NCBI RefSeq assembly: GCF_014635905.1
Contig: NZ_BMDS01000003.1
Location: 62,001-126,000 of the forward strand
Source of the DNA: Limosilactobacillus caviae
GTDB lineage: Bacteria; Bacillota; Bacilli; Lactobacillales; Lactobacillaceae
Length of the DNA: 64,000 nt
Direction of reading: 5' to 3'
Shown here: in pieces, positions 1 through 10,325 of the stretch
Layout of the letters: the number at the start of each line of letters is the position of its first letter
Numbering within the stretch: position 1 is the stretch's first letter
Translations under genes and position numbers: made by a program
The notes under the pieces: model-generated
Databases searched by the model: none
What the model saw: the letters and a program-made list of their open reading frames with translations, nothing else
What the model was told of the DNA's origin: nothing

Positions 1-49
1 TTACTGATGTAGGAAAATATCTACAAATTTTATTCGAGGTGTCTTCTAA

Positions 50-2452
50 ATGACAACAAATGATTTAAAAGAAAAAATATTAACACATTTAACTGATAAT
101 GCAGGTATTAGTTATTCTGCAGAAAAACTTGCCCACCAATTAGGGATGGATGATGCTAATCAATTTACACCGATCGTTCAGTCACTTGCCCAGTTGGAAC
201 GTGAGAAAAAAGTTCAGGTAACTGATCGTGGCGAATTTGAAGCGGTTATTAAGCAGCAACCACTTATTGGTACATTCCATGGTAATGATAAAGGATTCGG
301 GTTTGTCGACTATGATCCGGACCTTCCAGATATGTATATCAATCCTGACCATACCCGCTATGCGCTAAACGGGGACCAAGTAGAGGTTAAAGTGTTGCGG
401 CCTGCAAAACCAGGTAGCGATCAAGGTCCAGAAGGGCAAGTAACGCGAATTGTTGAACACAAATATGAACAAGTAGTTGGCGAATTTAAGCAAGAAACTG
501 TTGGTAATTATATTGGTGAAATCTTACTTAAAGATAAAAAATTATCGCGGTATCATTTTTACGTAACTGATAAGGGCTTAAAACCGCTTGATGGTCAAGT
601 CGTAACGGCCACCGTTGAAACTTATCCGAGTGATGAGGCACCGGAAGTATTAACAGGAGCAGTTACTGAAGTTATTGGTGACAAAGATGAACCGGGCATT
701 GATATTATGTCAGTAATTTATGCCCACGATGTTCCTCATGAATTTCCTAAAGAAGTGATGGAACAGGCTAATAAGATTCCGCTTAAGGTTCTTCCTGAAG
801 AAAAAAAGGGTCGTAAAGATATTACAGACCAACCACTTGTTACAATCGATGCAATTGAATCAAAAGACTTAGATGATGCGGTTGTAGCATGGAAAATGGA
901 TAACGGTCACTACCACCTGGGGGTTCACATTGCTGATGTTTCTCACTATGTAAAACCAGGAACGCCTCTTGATCAGGAAGCATTTAAGCGCGGAACATCT
1001 GTCTACTTAACAGACCGAGTAGTGCCAATGCTTCCTAAACGCCTTTCTAATGGGATTTGTTCCTTGAATCCAGGTGAAGAACGGCTAGCAATGAGTTGTG
1101 AAATGGAAATTGATGAACAGGGGAAAATCGTTAACCACCGCATCTTCCAAAGTGTAATGAAATCTCATGCTCGGATGACTTATAAGGCGGTTAATAAAAT
1201 TCTTGAGTCTCATGACGCCAAAACGATAAAGCAATACGAAGACTTAGTTCCAATGTTTGAAACAATGAGTGAAATTCACAAATTATTGCTTAAAAACCGG
1301 AAGAAACGTGGAGCAATTGACTTTGAAGCGCCTGAAGCAAAGATTATTGTGGATGAAAAGGGACATCCGACAGACATTCAGTTACGGGATCGGGGCCTTT
1401 CTGAGCGAATGATTGAATCGTTTATGCTGGCAGCAAATGAAACAGTTGCTGAACATTACTTTAAGGAGCATGTGCCATTTCTTTATCGGATCCACGAAAC
1501 ACCGGATAGTGACCGAATTAAAGCTTTTGCGGAGTTCTTAAGCGTATTCGGTATTGATGTTCATGGCGATATTAAAAATGTTAAGCCGCGGATGCTTCAA
1601 CAAGTATTAAAAGATGTTGCCGGTACTCCAGAAGAGCAGATGGTTCAAGTTATGATGTTGCGTAGTATGCAACAAGCCAAATATTCAGATGAAGAACTTG
1701 GCCATTTTGGCTTGGGTGCAAAATACTATACTCACTTTACTTCACCAATTCGTCGATACCCTGATGATACAGTGCACCGTTTAATCAAATGGTATGAAAA
1801 GCACGGAAAGAATGAACCAGCTAAGGACCATTGGCGTGATAAGCTTCCAGAAATTGCCGAGCATACGTCTGTTACAGAACGGCGCGGAATTGATACAGAA
1901 CGTGATGTTGACAGCATGAAGAAGGCGGAATACATGGAAGACCATGTTGGGGAAACTTTCGATGCAGTTGTTAGTTCAGTAATGAAGTTTGGTTTATTTG
2001 TAGAATTACCAAATACGGTTGAAGGATTAGTTCATATTAGCGTCATGAATGATGACTATTATGAATATTCAGAAAAACATATGGCCCTAATTGGCCGAAA
2101 GTCGCACCGGATCTTCCAAATGGGACAGCCGATTAAGGTTAAGCTAGTACGAGCAGATAAAGATCTTCGTGAAGTAGACTTTGAAATTGTTAATCCTGAA
2201 GAGGCACCAAAGACAAAGATTCGGGTTCCGCATAATGATCAATACCATGGTCGTGGCCGTGGTCGGAAAGGCCGTACTAACAATAAGTCTCAGCGCGAGA
2301 ACAATAATGGCAGTCACTATCGGAATACGCAAGGAAAATGGCGGCGGAGTAACCAAGAAAATGGCCGACAAAATAATCGTCAAATAAATCGTGGACAAAC
2401 TCGTCACCACAACAATTCACGCGATCATGAAAGTGTTCGTCGTCACCATTAA
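50..2452 (+). CDS. rnr: Ribonuclease R (3'-5' exoribonuclease)
   Basis: RNase R degrades structured RNA 3' to 5' and takes part in mRNA turnover and tmRNA-linked decay of defective messages. The 800-residue length fits the family. The order is an N-terminal winged-helix part, OB/cold-shock domains ([12 protein letters not shown] near residue 80), the RNB catalytic domain with the Asp cluster in [12 protein letters not shown] near residue 270, and an S1 domain ([20 protein letters not shown] near residue 650). The last 90 residues are a basic tail rich in Arg, Gly and Asn, probably for RNA or ribosome binding. GAGGTG sits upstream of the ATG. It lies 17 bases before smpB, the usual neighbour in Firmicutes, so the two are probably cotranscribed. 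Confidence 0.97.
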   Translation: MTTNDLKEKILTHLTDNAGISYSAEKLAHQLGMDDANQFTPIVQSLAQLEREKKVQVTDRGEFEAVIKQQPLIGTFHGNDKGFGFVDYDPDLPDMYINPDHTRYALNGDQVEVKVLRPAKPGSDQGPEGQVTRIVEHKYEQVVGEFKQETVGNYIGEILLKDKKLSRYHFYVTDKGLKPLDGQVVTATVETYPSDEAPEVLTGAVTEVIGDKDEPGIDIMSVIYAHDVPHEFPKEVMEQANKIPLKVLPEEKKGRKDITDQPLVTIDAIESKDLDDAVVAWKMDNGHYHLGVHIADVSHYVKPGTPLDQEAFKRGTSVYLTDRVVPMLPKRLSNGICSLNPGEERLAMSCEMEIDEQGKIVNHRIFQSVMKSHARMTYKAVNKILESHDAKTIKQYEDLVPMFETMSEIHKLLLKNRKKRGAIDFEAPEAKIIVDEKGHPTDIQLRDRGLSERMIESFMLAANETVAEHYFKEHVPFLYRIHETPDSDRIKAFAEFLSVFGIDVHGDIKNVKPRMLQQVLKDVAGTPEEQMVQVMMLRSMQQAKYSDEELGHFGLGAKYYTHFTSPIRRYPDDTVHRLIKWYEKHGKNEPAKDHWRDKLPEIAEHTSVTERRGIDTERDVDSMKKAEYMEDHVGETFDAVVSSVMKFGLFVELPNTVEGLVHISVMNDDYYEYSEKHMALIGRKSHRIFQMGQPIKVKLVRADKDLREVDFEIVNPEEAPKTKIRVPHNDQYHGRGRGRKGRTNNKSQRENNNGSHYRNTQGKWRRSNQENGRQNNRQINRGQTRHHNNSRDHESVRRHH

Positions 2453-2469
2453 AAGCGGGGAGGGATATT

Positions 2470-2943
2470 ATGGCAAAAAAATCCCATCAAGAAAATAACG
2501 ACAATTTAATTGCACAAAACAAAAAAGCTCGTCATGACTATTTTGTAACAGATACGGTTGAGGCTGGATTAGTTTTAACGGGGACTGAGATTAAATCGGT
2601 TCGTGCTCACCGTGTTAATTTGAAGGATGGATTTGCGCAGGTCCGTAATGGTGAAGCTTGGTTAATGAATGTGCACATTAGTGAATATGACAACGGGACT
2701 TACTTTAATCAAGATCCGTTAAGAAATCGAAAATTATTGTTGCATAAAAAAGAAATTAATAAGCTTGCAGGAGCCTTACAAGATAAGGGAGTTACGCTTG
2801 TTCCATTAAAGATGTACATTAAACATGGTTATGCAAAAGTATTATTAGGCCTAGCTAAAGGTAAGCACCAATACGATAAGCGTGAAGCAATTAAACGTCG
2901 TGAACAAAACCGTGAGATCGAACGGGTTATGAAACATTACTAA
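2470..2943 (+). CDS. smpB: SsrA-binding protein SmpB
   Basis: SmpB binds tmRNA and delivers it to stalled ribosomes in trans-translation. The 157-residue protein shows the family hallmarks: NKKARHDYF near the start, [23 protein letters not shown], and the basic C-terminal tail [21 protein letters not shown] that enters the mRNA channel. A GGGGAGG ribosome site precedes the ATG. It follows rnr closely and ends in a strong terminator. Its RNA partner ssrA is also in this window, at 21877-22247. Confidence 0.98.
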   Translation: MAKKSHQENNDNLIAQNKKARHDYFVTDTVEAGLVLTGTEIKSVRAHRVNLKDGFAQVRNGEAWLMNVHISEYDNGTYFNQDPLRNRKLLLHKKEINKLAGALQDKGVTLVPLKMYIKHGYAKVLLGLAKGKHQYDKREAIKRREQNREIERVMKHY

Positions 2944-2947
2944 ATAT

Positions 2948-2993
2948 AAAGGAAGAGGTCAAGAAATCATGTTTCTCGGCCTCTTCCTTTTAC
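2948..2993. terminator. Intrinsic terminator, probably bidirectional
   Basis: The arms AAAGGAAGAGG and CCTCTTCCTTTT flank a short AT-rich loop. T-runs on both sides suit the convergent genes smpB (+) and the LURP-one-like gene (-). Confidence 0.85.
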
Positions 2994-2994
2994 A

Positions 2995-3579
2995 TTACTT
3001 GTTTTTATGGCTTTTACAGGTAAGATTTAACTGATTACTGATAGAAAATGACATGCTAGTACTTAGCTTAGGAGAACGTTTCATCAACCGGGCTAATAGT
3101 GGTTCTTGTTCGCTTCTTCGTGCCCAGTGGTTAAGAATGCTAGCAATCAGGATTGCTAAGGGTTCATCTTCCTTTTTGTTTACTTTTAGTTCATGACAAT
3201 ATCCACTCGAAAGTTTAACTGGCTGAATTGAAAAGACTAAGTGACTACCTGAAAAGACACGGTAACGACTAGTTAATGGGGAACCAACGATGATCCAGTT
3301 AATTCCGCGGATATAAATAACCTGTTGAACAAAACCAAACCCTTTACCGATTGTACCGACTCGTTGACGATTGACGTATAATGCAAACTTCGGTAATAAT
3401 CCAAGGGTTAACTGCTTTACTTCAGCTAATAAAGCTCCATCAATTGCATACAATGATAGGGCATCGTACCTCATTCCCCATTTACCGACAAGAAGATAGC
3501 ACGATTTACCGTTCTTATCGCGAATGACGGTCGTTCCATGTAAATCAGTTGAACGATCGCGAATAAATAATTGTCGCAC
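2995..3579 (-). CDS. LURP-one-related (YxjI-like) family protein
   Basis: A 194-residue protein without signal peptide or clear transmembrane segment. The pattern of short beta strands (RQLFIRDR, VIRDKNGKSCYLLVGKWG, LLAEVKQLTLGLLPKFALYV, VIYIRGINWIIVG) resembles the LURP-one/YxjI beta-barrel family, which is related to tubby and phospholipid scramblases and has no settled bacterial function. The C-terminal 50 residues are basic and Ser-rich. It stands alone, convergent to smpB and divergent from ung. The family assignment rests on fold pattern only. Confidence 0.6.
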   Translation of the reverse strand: MRQLFIRDRSTDLHGTTVIRDKNGKSCYLLVGKWGMRYDALSLYAIDGALLAEVKQLTLGLLPKFALYVNRQRVGTIGKGFGFVQQVIYIRGINWIIVGSPLTSRYRVFSGSHLVFSIQPVKLSSGYCHELKVNKKEDEPLAILIASILNHWARRSEQEPLLARLMKRSPKLSTSMSFSISNQLNLTCKSHKNK

Positions 3580-3692
3580 TTTGCCACCACCATTCTTTGA
3601 TAATCTATCTTTTATTTTACCAGCTTCTTGGAAAAATTGGTGAAGAAACTTCCTAGATAAAAAACGCTTCCAATTTATCCCATTATGATGTT

Positions 3693-3709
3693 TAATTATG
3701 CTAAAATAA
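3693..3709 (+). promoter_or_regulatory. Probable ung promoter (extended -10)
   Basis: TGCTAAAAT (a TGn-TAAAAT extended -10) lies about 22 bases before the chosen GTG start of ung. This argues against starting the protein at the ATG at 3685, which would lie inside the promoter. Confidence 0.5.
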
Positions 3710-3729
3710 TAGGCGAGGTGCTAATAATC

Positions 3730-4419
3730 GTGAAACAGTTAATTCATAACGACTGGTGGGAAGTCTTAAAGCCCCAGTTTGAGAGTACATATTATGCTCA
3801 ATTGCATAATTTCCTAAAAGAAGAATATACCCATCAAACGATCTACCCAGAAATGCATCATATTTTTGAAGCATTTGAATGGACGCCTTTTAGTAAGGTT
3901 AAGGTTGTTATTCTTGGTCAAGATCCTTATCATGGACCTAATCAAGCGCATGGGTGCAGTTTTTCAGTACTGCCTGGGGTACCGGTCCCGCCTTCATTAC
4001 AGAACATTTATAAAGAATTGCAGAGTGATTTGGGTTGTACGCCGGTAAATCATGGCTATTTGAAAAAATGGGCTGATCAAGGCGTCCTTTTATTAAATTC
4101 AGTTTTAACAGTACGTGCGGGACAAGCATATTCACACCGTGGACACGGTTGGGAACAGTTAACAGATGCGGCAATTCACGCTTTATCTGAACGTCCTAAA
4201 CCAGTTGTATTTATTCTGTGGGGACGTGCTGCACGCAACAAAAAACAATTGATTAATACAAATACGAATATAGTCCTTGAGTCAGCCCACCCAAGTCCAT
4301 TATCTGCTAATCGCGGGTTCTTTGGCTCACGACCATTTTCTAAAACCAACGAAGCACTTCAGGCGATGGGAGAACAGCCAATTGATTGGCAGCTTCCTGC
4401 CGAACCAAATTATCGTTAA
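3730..4419 (+). CDS. ung: Uracil-DNA glycosylase, family 1
   Basis: Removes uracil from DNA in base excision repair. The motif [13 protein letters not shown] carries the catalytic Asp and water-activating loop, and [11 protein letters not shown] is the minor-groove Leu loop with its His. I chose GTG at 3730 rather than the ATG at 3685: it gives the usual 229 residues starting KQLIHNDWW, sits 9 bases after GAGGTG, and leaves the upstream extended -10 outside the gene. pta follows after 60 bases. Confidence 0.96.
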   Translation: MKQLIHNDWWEVLKPQFESTYYAQLHNFLKEEYTHQTIYPEMHHIFEAFEWTPFSKVKVVILGQDPYHGPNQAHGCSFSVLPGVPVPPSLQNIYKELQSDLGCTPVNHGYLKKWADQGVLLLNSVLTVRAGQAYSHRGHGWEQLTDAAIHALSERPKPVVFILWGRAARNKKQLINTNTNIVLESAHPSPLSANRGFFGSRPFSKTNEALQAMGEQPIDWQLPAEPNYR

Positions 4420-4479
4420 AGATGTGATCATCAGTCACAACTTTAAAATGTTTAGTAACCATAAGGAGGTACTTGCATT

Positions 4480-5454
4480 ATGGAATTATTTGATGAGATT
4501 GCTGCAAAGATTAAAGGACAAAACAAGACAATTGTTTTTCCTGAAGGTGAGGATAAGCGGATTTTAGGAGCTGCTGTTCGCTTAAAGAAAGATGACTTAG
4601 TAGACCCAATCCTGCTTGGGGATAAAGAGGCAATTAAAAAAGTTGCCAGTGAAAATAACTTTGACCTTACTGATCTTCAAATCATTGATCCAGCAACTTA
4701 TCCAGAAGACGATAAGCAAGCAATGTTTGACTCATTAATGGAACGGCGAAAGGGAAAGAACACCCCTGAAGAAATTCAAAAGATGCTTGAAGATGTTAGT
4801 TACTTTGGGACAATGCTTGTCTACATGGGAAAGGCTGACGGAATGGTTTCTGGTGCTGTTCACTCAACCGGCTCAACAGTTCGCCCTGCATTGCAAATCA
4901 TTAAGACTAAGCCAGGTGCTCACCGGATCAGTGGAGCCTTTCTTATGATTAAAGGCGATCAACGTTATATTTTTGCCGATTGTGCAATTAATATTGAATT
5001 AGATGCACCAACGATGGCTGAAGTTGCAATTCAAAGTGCTGAAACGGCCCGCCTTTTTGAAATTGATCCGAAGGTGGCATTGCTTAGCTTTTCAACTAAG
5101 GGTTCAGCTAAGGGCGACATGGTTACGAAAGTTGCGGACGCTGCTAAGTTAGTTCATGATTTAGATCCTGACTTACCAGCTGATGGTGAACTACAATTTG
5201 ATGCGGCAGTTGTACCATCAGTAGGTGAACTTAAGGCCCCTGATTCTAAAGTTGCTGGTCATGCCAATGTCTTCATTTTCCCAAGCCTTGAAGCAGGTAA
5301 TATTGGTTACAAGATTGCCCAACGATTTGGCGGATTTACTGCAGTTGGTCCTATTCTTCAAGGACTCAATGCCCCAATCGCTGACCTTTCACGGGGATGC
5401 AGCGAAGACGATGCTTATAAGGTAGCAATGATCACCGCTGCCCAATCATTATAA
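4480..5454 (+). CDS. pta: Phosphate acetyltransferase
   Basis: Interconverts acetyl-CoA and acetyl phosphate, linking phosphoketolase products to CoA metabolism and ATP formation through acetate kinase. The 324-residue single-domain PTA form lacks the extra N-terminal domain of enterobacterial Pta. Typical segments are FPEGEDKRILGAAVRL at the start, GMVSGAVHSTGSTVRPALQIIK, and VFIFPSLEAGNIGYKIAQRFGG near the end. The ribosome site AAGGAGGT is perfect. A terminator hairpin follows. No ackA gene is adjacent. Confidence 0.97.
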   Translation: MELFDEIAAKIKGQNKTIVFPEGEDKRILGAAVRLKKDDLVDPILLGDKEAIKKVASENNFDLTDLQIIDPATYPEDDKQAMFDSLMERRKGKNTPEEIQKMLEDVSYFGTMLVYMGKADGMVSGAVHSTGSTVRPALQIIKTKPGAHRISGAFLMIKGDQRYIFADCAINIELDAPTMAEVAIQSAETARLFEIDPKVALLSFSTKGSAKGDMVTKVADAAKLVHDLDPDLPADGELQFDAAVVPSVGELKAPDSKVAGHANVFIFPSLEAGNIGYKIAQRFGGFTAVGPILQGLNAPIADLSRGCSEDDAYKVAMITAAQSL

Positions 5455-5475
5455 GATTAGTTTAATAAACTAGCT

Positions 5476-5556
5476 AAAAGAGAGTACAAATATGAAGCTG
5501 TGTTGGTATGCTCCTATTAGAGGGTATGATGCTTCTAAAGTACTCTTTTTGCTTTT
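5476..5556 (+). terminator. Terminator after pta
   Basis: AAAAGAGAGTAC pairs with GTACTCTTTTT across a long internal region that also contains the GAAGC/GCTTC pair. A second T-run follows. Confidence 0.7.
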
Positions 5557-5610
5557 TAAAAAAGACATATGTACAATAAGACTAGTTATTTTAGAGTAGG
5601 AGAGAGTGCT

Positions 5611-6069
5611 ATGGAAAGCTTAACTTTGACGAACCGTGATGCAACGATTAATCTCGGAAAAGTAATTGGTCAACAACTAGCGGCGGGGGATGTCCTTGTC
5701 CTAGATGGTGACTTAGGAGCCGGTAAAACGACTTTCACTAAGGGCCTTGCTGTTGGTTTAGAAATTCCAGACATTATTAAGAGTCCTACGTTTACAATCA
5801 TCCACGAGTATCAAGACGGGCGGTTACCCCTCTACCATATGGATGCATATCGGCTTGAAAATGGTGGAGCAGCTGATTTAGGCCTTGAAGAATATTTTGA
5901 TGGCGATGGAGTCTCTGTTGTCGAATGGGCTAAATTTGTAGAAGATGAACTTCCAGCTAATTTTTTGGCAATTCATTTTAAGCGTACAGACGATGATGAG
6001 ACAAGAATCCTTGAATTTGAACCCCATGGCGAACATTTTGAACAAATTGTTAGAAATGTGGTGAAATAA
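5611..6069 (+). CDS. tsaE: tRNA t6A37 threonylcarbamoyltransferase complex ATPase TsaE
   Basis: TsaE is the ATPase of the TsaBDE complex that makes the t6A37 modification on ANN-decoding tRNAs. The Walker A motif GDLGAGKTTFTKG and the family motif SPTFTIIHEY are plain, and GVSVVEWAKF marks the C-terminal half. ATG 5611 is preferred to the ATG at 5569 because AGGAGAG stands just before it and the resulting 152 residues match the family. Its stop overlaps the next ATG (TAATG), so translation is probably coupled. Confidence 0.95.
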   Translation: MESLTLTNRDATINLGKVIGQQLAAGDVLVLDGDLGAGKTTFTKGLAVGLEIPDIIKSPTFTIIHEYQDGRLPLYHMDAYRLENGGAADLGLEEYFDGDGVSVVEWAKFVEDELPANFLAIHFKRTDDDETRILEFEPHGEHFEQIVRNVVK

Positions 6070-6566
6070 TGGCAGACGAAATCTCTGTAAAACTTGCGAC
6101 TAGTGATGATGCTGAAAAGGTTTTAAGTTTTTTACGGGCAACCGCTACAGAAAGCAATGCTGTTTTAGTTCCGCACCTAAATGAAATTAGTGAAAAAACG
6201 GAAGCTAAAAATATTGACATGATTAACCAATTTGATGATTGCGTGATTTTATTGGCAATGCTGGGAGAAGAAGTTGTTGGAATGGTAACCGTAATGGTAT
6301 TAGAGCATCAACCGACGACAGGAGAATTGGGAGTGGTAGTCCGTAAAAAATATTGGCGGAATGGTATTGGCCGCCTTCTAGTTGATGAGGCTGAGTATTG
6401 GTTTAATACATACAGCAGCTTGGAGAATTTAGTCCTGACCGTTTTTGAAGATAATTTTCCAGCAATTAGTTTATATCAACAATTAGATTTCGTTAAAACA
6501 GGGACAGCTATTGAACAAGGACGCAAGGTTATTCAAATGAAGTATTCACCAAAAGAAACAAAATAA
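6069..6566 (+). CDS. GNAT family N-acetyltransferase
   Basis: A 165-residue acetyl-CoA-dependent acyltransferase. The acetyl-CoA pyrophosphate loop is visible as VRKKYWRNGIGRLLVDEAEYW (R-x-x-G-x-G), followed by the typical YQQLDFVKTG C-terminal strand. The substrate cannot be told from sequence. It overlaps tsaE by one base. In many Firmicutes a RimI-like or YdaF-like gene sits here, but this protein is not a clear RimI. Confidence 0.85.
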   Translation: MADEISVKLATSDDAEKVLSFLRATATESNAVLVPHLNEISEKTEAKNIDMINQFDDCVILLAMLGEEVVGMVTVMVLEHQPTTGELGVVVRKKYWRNGIGRLLVDEAEYWFNTYSSLENLVLTVFEDNFPAISLYQQLDFVKTGTAIEQGRKVIQMKYSPKETK

Positions 6567-6612
6567 AGGAGCAGGATAGGAAGTACCGTAAATAACTTCT
6601 ATCTTGCTCCTT
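6566..6612. terminator. Terminator between convergent genes
   Basis: The arms AAGGAGCAGGATAGGAAGT and AACTTCTATCTTGCTCCTT form a long stem between the GNAT gene (+) and the PAS-domain gene (-). Confidence 0.75.
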
Positions 6613-6631
6613 ATTTATACATGTAAGGATA

Positions 6632-7054
6632 TTATTTTTTATGAAATATTTGTTTGATGTTGCGCCAAACAGATCCTCGCTGTTGGTGATTGCTAACTTC
6701 TTGAGTAACCTCTACACAGCCTATATATTTACCATTCTCATCACGCAACGCATAAAAGGCAATGTTTACTGGTTGATCATGATGCTTAATCATAATATTG
6801 ATTGAATCGCGGTCACCGCTGTGCATATCGTGAAGGACTTGTTTGACATGGCCCTGACTATGACCGGGGTGGACTTCTAAAACGTGTTTGCCCAAATCAT
6901 CGTCAGTTCGTTTGAATAAGCGGTGACGGTTGGCAGATGACCAACGTACGATATCATTTTCATCGATAAAGTCAAATTCAACGGGGATTGTTGAAAAAAT
7001 AGCATTAAGCTGTTCAAGAGTTAAGTTGCCGCCATTAAGGTTAATATTAGTCAT
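6632..7054 (-). CDS. Stand-alone PAS-domain protein (DUF438-like PAS)
   Basis: A 140-residue protein that is almost only a PAS fold: LEQLNAIFSTIPVEFDFIDENDIVRWSS is the entry, HVLEVHPGHSQGHVKQVLHDM the helical middle, and NIAFYALRDENGKYIGCVEV the last strands. The EVHPGHSQGHV stretch resembles the PAS part of DUF438 proteins, where it is usually fused to a hemerythrin-like domain. No output domain is present. It lies 14 bases downstream of the exonuclease gene, so they likely share a transcript. The ligand is unknown; heme or a flavin cannot be judged from sequence. Confidence 0.7.
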   Translation of the reverse strand: MTNINLNGGNLTLEQLNAIFSTIPVEFDFIDENDIVRWSSANRHRLFKRTDDDLGKHVLEVHPGHSQGHVKQVLHDMHSGDRDSINIMIKHHDQPVNIAFYALRDENGKYIGCVEVTQEVSNHQQRGSVWRNIKQIFHKK

Positions 7055-7068
7055 AGTAGAATTCTCCT

Positions 7069-7605
7069 TTAGCCAATTAGTTTGATAAATGGTTGAATTT
7101 GTTGTGGGGTAAAATGTTGACTTTGGTACAGCAAGATATTAGCACAGGCTTGAGCATCGTCAAGAGCATTATGGTGGTGATGCAGGTCAATATTCAAGGC
7201 GTCACAAACAGTATTTAGCTTATAATTTGTTAATCCAGGTATTAATTGACGACTGCTTGCGAGCGTATCCAGCGTTTGGTATGCAGGAGGTTCAATTTGA
7301 TAATGCTCTAACGTATTTTTTAAGACATTATTATCAAAGCGGTTATTATGAGCAATCACTAGCTTATCAGGGGTATAAAATTGCTTGATATGATCCCATA
7401 CTTCAGGAAAGTCTGGTGCATTTTGAACGTCACGTTCGTGGATTCCATGAATCTGTGTATTACGCCAGAAAAACTTGGTGTGGGGATTAATTAAAGTATA
7501 AAATTCATCAGCAATCTGATTATCACGGACGATTGTAAGAGCTAATGAACAAGCACTATAGCGTTTGCCACTGGCTGTTTCAAAGTCCATCGCAATAAAA
7601 TTCAT
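7069..7605 (-). CDS. DEDDh 3'-5' exonuclease (DnaQ/epsilon-like)
   Basis: The 178-residue protein contains the three exonuclease motifs: Exo I MDFETA near residue 6, Exo II IAHNNRFDNNVL near residue 83, and Exo III HHNALDDAQACA near residue 140, with the His and Asp of the DEDDh class. It has no polymerase or helicase fusion, unlike DinG or PolC. The likely role is proofreading-like DNA or RNA trimming. Divergent from murB and upstream of the PAS gene. Confidence 0.9.
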   Translation of the reverse strand: MNFIAMDFETASGKRYSACSLALTIVRDNQIADEFYTLINPHTKFFWRNTQIHGIHERDVQNAPDFPEVWDHIKQFYTPDKLVIAHNNRFDNNVLKNTLEHYQIEPPAYQTLDTLASSRQLIPGLTNYKLNTVCDALNIDLHHHHNALDDAQACANILLYQSQHFTPQQIQPFIKLIG

Positions 7606-7732
7606 TTAGCATCCTCCTTGCAAAAGTCGATAATTTTATTTTACAATCAACTAATCATTTTTCAAAACTTTTAATTTTGAAAAATGATACAATAGCATTT
7701 GTAAGTATATGCAAAAAAGGAAGAAATAAAGA

Positions 7733-8629
7733 ATGGCTAATTTGATGAATGAATTTCCTAATATTGAGATTAAACAAGATGAACCATTAATGAACTATAC
7801 CTATACCCATACAGGCGGTCCTGCTGATTGGCTGGCCTTTCCTGAAACGATTGATCAGGTAAGAGAGTTAGTCAACTATGTTCATGAACATAAAATGTCA
7901 TTAACCGTTTTAGGTAATGCCAGTAATTTAATTGTTGGTGATGGCGGAATTGATGATTTAACAATTATTCTGACCCGTCTTAATAAGGTTGAAGTCCACG
8001 ACAATAAAGTTACTGCACAAGCGGGGGCATCGTATGTTGAAACTACTAAAGCAGCTCGTGACAATAAATTAACTGGTCTAGAGTTTGCTGCGGGGATTCC
8101 CGGAAGTATTGGCGGAGCAATTTTCATGAATGCTGGTGCTTATGGCGGTGAAACCAAAAATGTTGTTTCTGAGGCGACCGTGATGTTACCAGATGGCACA
8201 ATCACACACCTTTCAAATGAAGAATTAGATTTTGGCTATCGGCATAGTAGCGTTCAAGACAATAATGGAATTGTACTTGATGCTACCTTTACCCTTGAAC
8301 CAGGAAATTATGATGAAATTAAAGCAAAAATGGATGATTTGAATGAGCGCCGTGCAGCTAAACAACCACTTGATCTGCCATCTTGTGGTAGTGTATTTAA
8401 GCGTCCCGCGGGCTATTATGCTGGAAAATTGATTCATGATGCGGGCTTACAAGGTTATACTTATGGTGGTGCACAAGTATCAACAAAGCATGCAGGATTT
8501 ATCGTTAATATTGACCATGGGACCGCGGCAGATTATGTCAATGTTATTCACCATGTTCAAAAAACAGTAAAAGAAAAATTTGGTGTTACCTTAGAAACAG
8601 AAGTTAGAATTATTGGTCGCCAAGATTAA
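7733..8629 (+). CDS. murB: UDP-N-acetylenolpyruvoylglucosamine reductase
   Basis: MurB reduces UDP-GlcNAc-enolpyruvate to UDP-MurNAc with NADPH and FAD. FAD-binding segments [12 protein letters not shown] and [20 protein letters not shown] are clear. [12 protein letters not shown] carries the active-site Ser, and ETEVRIIG ends the protein. The 298 residues fit the shorter type II MurB of Firmicutes. It stands alone between a divergent exonuclease gene and a terminator. Confidence 0.97.
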   Translation: MANLMNEFPNIEIKQDEPLMNYTYTHTGGPADWLAFPETIDQVRELVNYVHEHKMSLTVLGNASNLIVGDGGIDDLTIILTRLNKVEVHDNKVTAQAGASYVETTKAARDNKLTGLEFAAGIPGSIGGAIFMNAGAYGGETKNVVSEATVMLPDGTITHLSNEELDFGYRHSSVQDNNGIVLDATFTLEPGNYDEIKAKMDDLNERRAAKQPLDLPSCGSVFKRPAGYYAGKLIHDAGLQGYTYGGAQVSTKHAGFIVNIDHGTAADYVNVIHHVQKTVKEKFGVTLETEVRIIGRQD

Positions 8630-8636
8630 TATTATG

Positions 8637-8680
8637 AAGTGTAGATTTGTTAAAAGACTGTTAATAAATCTGCGCTTTTA
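8637..8680 (+). terminator. Terminator after murB
   Basis: AAGTGTAGATTTGTTAA pairs with TGTTAATAAATCTGCGCTT and is followed by a T-rich stretch. Confidence 0.8.
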
Positions 8681-8976
8681 TTATTTTAAAGATTGTGAAA
8701 TGATTTTAGAACCTAATAAGTAACACCATCTATTGCGTTGTAGCACTCGACCTGTGATGAGTTGAGGATAATTCTTACTATTTTATTTGTAAATTATGAA
8801 AGAATCTCACAAATTGCTCATTGAAAAATTATTTTGCTGGCTGAAAAGCGATTTCAAGGGTTTCTTAAGTATATCGGTACACTGAATGGTAAAAGTAATT
8901 TTGTAATCACTTTCAAAATATGATAGGATAGCTAGGTCTCATTCTTGAAAAAATTCACAAAGTAAGGAGTATAGTT
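8681..8976 (+). promoter_or_regulatory. rbs operon upstream region with cre-like site
   Basis: This 300-base stretch has no convincing gene. TGTAATCACTTTCA at 8902-8915 matches the CcpA cre consensus except for one base of the central CG, and it overlaps a possible -35 TTGTAA at 8901. A second, poorer palindrome, TGAAAAGCGATTTCA, is at 8842-8856. CcpA control of ribose uptake would fit but is inference. A weak hairpin near 8750 has no T-run. Confidence 0.4.
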
Positions 8977-9900
8977 ATGAGCAATAATGTAGTTGTTTTA
9001 GGAAGTATCAACGTCGATACTACTTATCACGTTGATCGTTTTCCACAGCCTGGTGAAACAATTTCAGCAGTAAGTAAAAGTTCTGCGCCAGGTGGTAAAG
9101 GCGCTAACCAAGCAGTTGCTGCGGCACGTTCTGGTGCAAAGACTGCTTTTATTGGTGCTGTCGGTTCTGACAAAGAAGGAGCCTACATGCTTGAATCATT
9201 AGCTGATGATCACATTGATACTCGCCACATCATGACTGATAAGTTGCATGGTACTGGAAGTGCAGCAATTACTTTAGATGCTAATGGTCAAAATGACATC
9301 ATTGTATACGGTGGTGCTAATCAGTCAATGACCACGGATGTTCTTGCAGGAATTGATGATGTCTTAAAAGATGCGGACTTTTTAATTAGTCAATTTGAAA
9401 CACCACAAGAAGTTGCACTGGCTGCATTTAAGCAGGCTAAGGAACACGGTGTTACAACATTGTTAAATCCGGCACCTGCTCATGAAATTTTACCCGAATT
9501 ATTAAAGTACACCGATGTTATCACTCCTAATGAGAGCGAGTGTACGTTGTTAACCGGTATTGAGATCACTGATGAGGCTTCAATGTTAAAGAGTGCTGAG
9601 TATTTCCGTGAACGCGGCGTTAAGCACCTCCTGATTACATTGGGATCAAAAGGAGTATTTTACGCTACTCCAACATCTCATGGATTAGTACCGGCATTTA
9701 AGGTAAAAGCTGTTGATACAACTGCTGCCGGTGATACATTCCTTGGTGCATTGAGTTCACAGTTGGAAAAGGACTTGTCAAATGTTGATAAGGCGCTTGT
9801 TTACGCGCAACGGGCATCTAGTTTAACCGTTCAACAAATGGGGGCAATGCCTTCAATTCCAGATCATGATGCAGTTATGAAAGCATTAGCAGAAAATTAA
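8977..9900 (+). CDS. rbsK: Ribokinase
   Basis: PfkB-family kinase that phosphorylates D-ribose at O5. The N-terminal signature [20 protein letters not shown] and [15 protein letters not shown] bind the sugar. The C-terminal [13 protein letters not shown] holds the anion hole and catalytic Asp. Length 307 residues is normal. AAGGAG precedes the ATG. First gene of rbsK-rbsD-transporter, with gaps of 11 and 18 bases. Confidence 0.97.
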   Translation: MSNNVVVLGSINVDTTYHVDRFPQPGETISAVSKSSAPGGKGANQAVAAARSGAKTAFIGAVGSDKEGAYMLESLADDHIDTRHIMTDKLHGTGSAAITLDANGQNDIIVYGGANQSMTTDVLAGIDDVLKDADFLISQFETPQEVALAAFKQAKEHGVTTLLNPAPAHEILPELLKYTDVITPNESECTLLTGIEITDEASMLKSAEYFRERGVKHLLITLGSKGVFYATPTSHGLVPAFKVKAVDTTAAGDTFLGALSSQLEKDLSNVDKALVYAQRASSLTVQQMGAMPSIPDHDAVMKALAEN

Positions 9901-9911
9901 GGGGAATTATC

Positions 9912-10307
9912 ATGAAGAAAACAGGGATTATTAATTCAGAAGTTTCAGCTGTTGTTGCTAATATGGGTCATATGGATTGGTTATCAATTGGTGATGCAGG
10001 AATGCCGGTTCCATTTGGTACTAAGAAGATTGATTTGGCCGTGGACAAAGAACTGCCAAGTTTTATGGACGTGTTAAATAATGTTCTTAAAGAAATGAAA
10101 GTTCAAAAGATTTACTTGGCTGAAGAAATTAAAGACCAAAATCCAGAACAGCTAGAAAACATAAAAAAGGCATTACCTGATGTTGAAGTTGCATTCATGC
10201 CTCACAGCGAATTAAAGAAGAGTCTTGCTAAGACCCACGCATTTATTCGGACAGGGGAAATGACGCCGTACTCAAACATCATTTTGGAATCAGGAGTTAC
10301 ATTCTAA
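9912..10307 (+). CDS. rbsD: D-ribose pyranase
   Basis: Converts beta-pyranose to beta-furanose ribose, the form used by ribokinase. The 131-residue protein has the catalytic-His segment [17 protein letters not shown] near residue 20 and the C-terminal [21 protein letters not shown] that closes the active site of the ring-shaped oligomer. It lies between rbsK and a carrier gene in a single operon. Confidence 0.97.
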   Translation: MKKTGIINSEVSAVVANMGHMDWLSIGDAGMPVPFGTKKIDLAVDKELPSFMDVLNNVLKEMKVQKIYLAEEIKDQNPEQLENIKKALPDVEVAFMPHSELKKSLAKTHAFIRTGEMTPYSNIILESGVTF

Positions 10308-10325
10308 TATTTAGGAGTTTAAATT

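Noticed and set aside
1-12. Possible last codons of a preceding gene (TTA CTG ATG TAG), perhaps secG
   Set aside because: secG often precedes rnr, but four codons cannot support a gene call.
2144-2410. Open frames on both strands inside the 3' end of rnr
   Set aside because: They are shadows of the low-complexity basic tail of RNase R; no ribosome sites.
8842-8856. TGAAAAGCGATTTCA as the main cre of the rbs operon
   Set aside because: It is palindromic but one base too long for cre and far from a promoter; the site at 8902 fits better.
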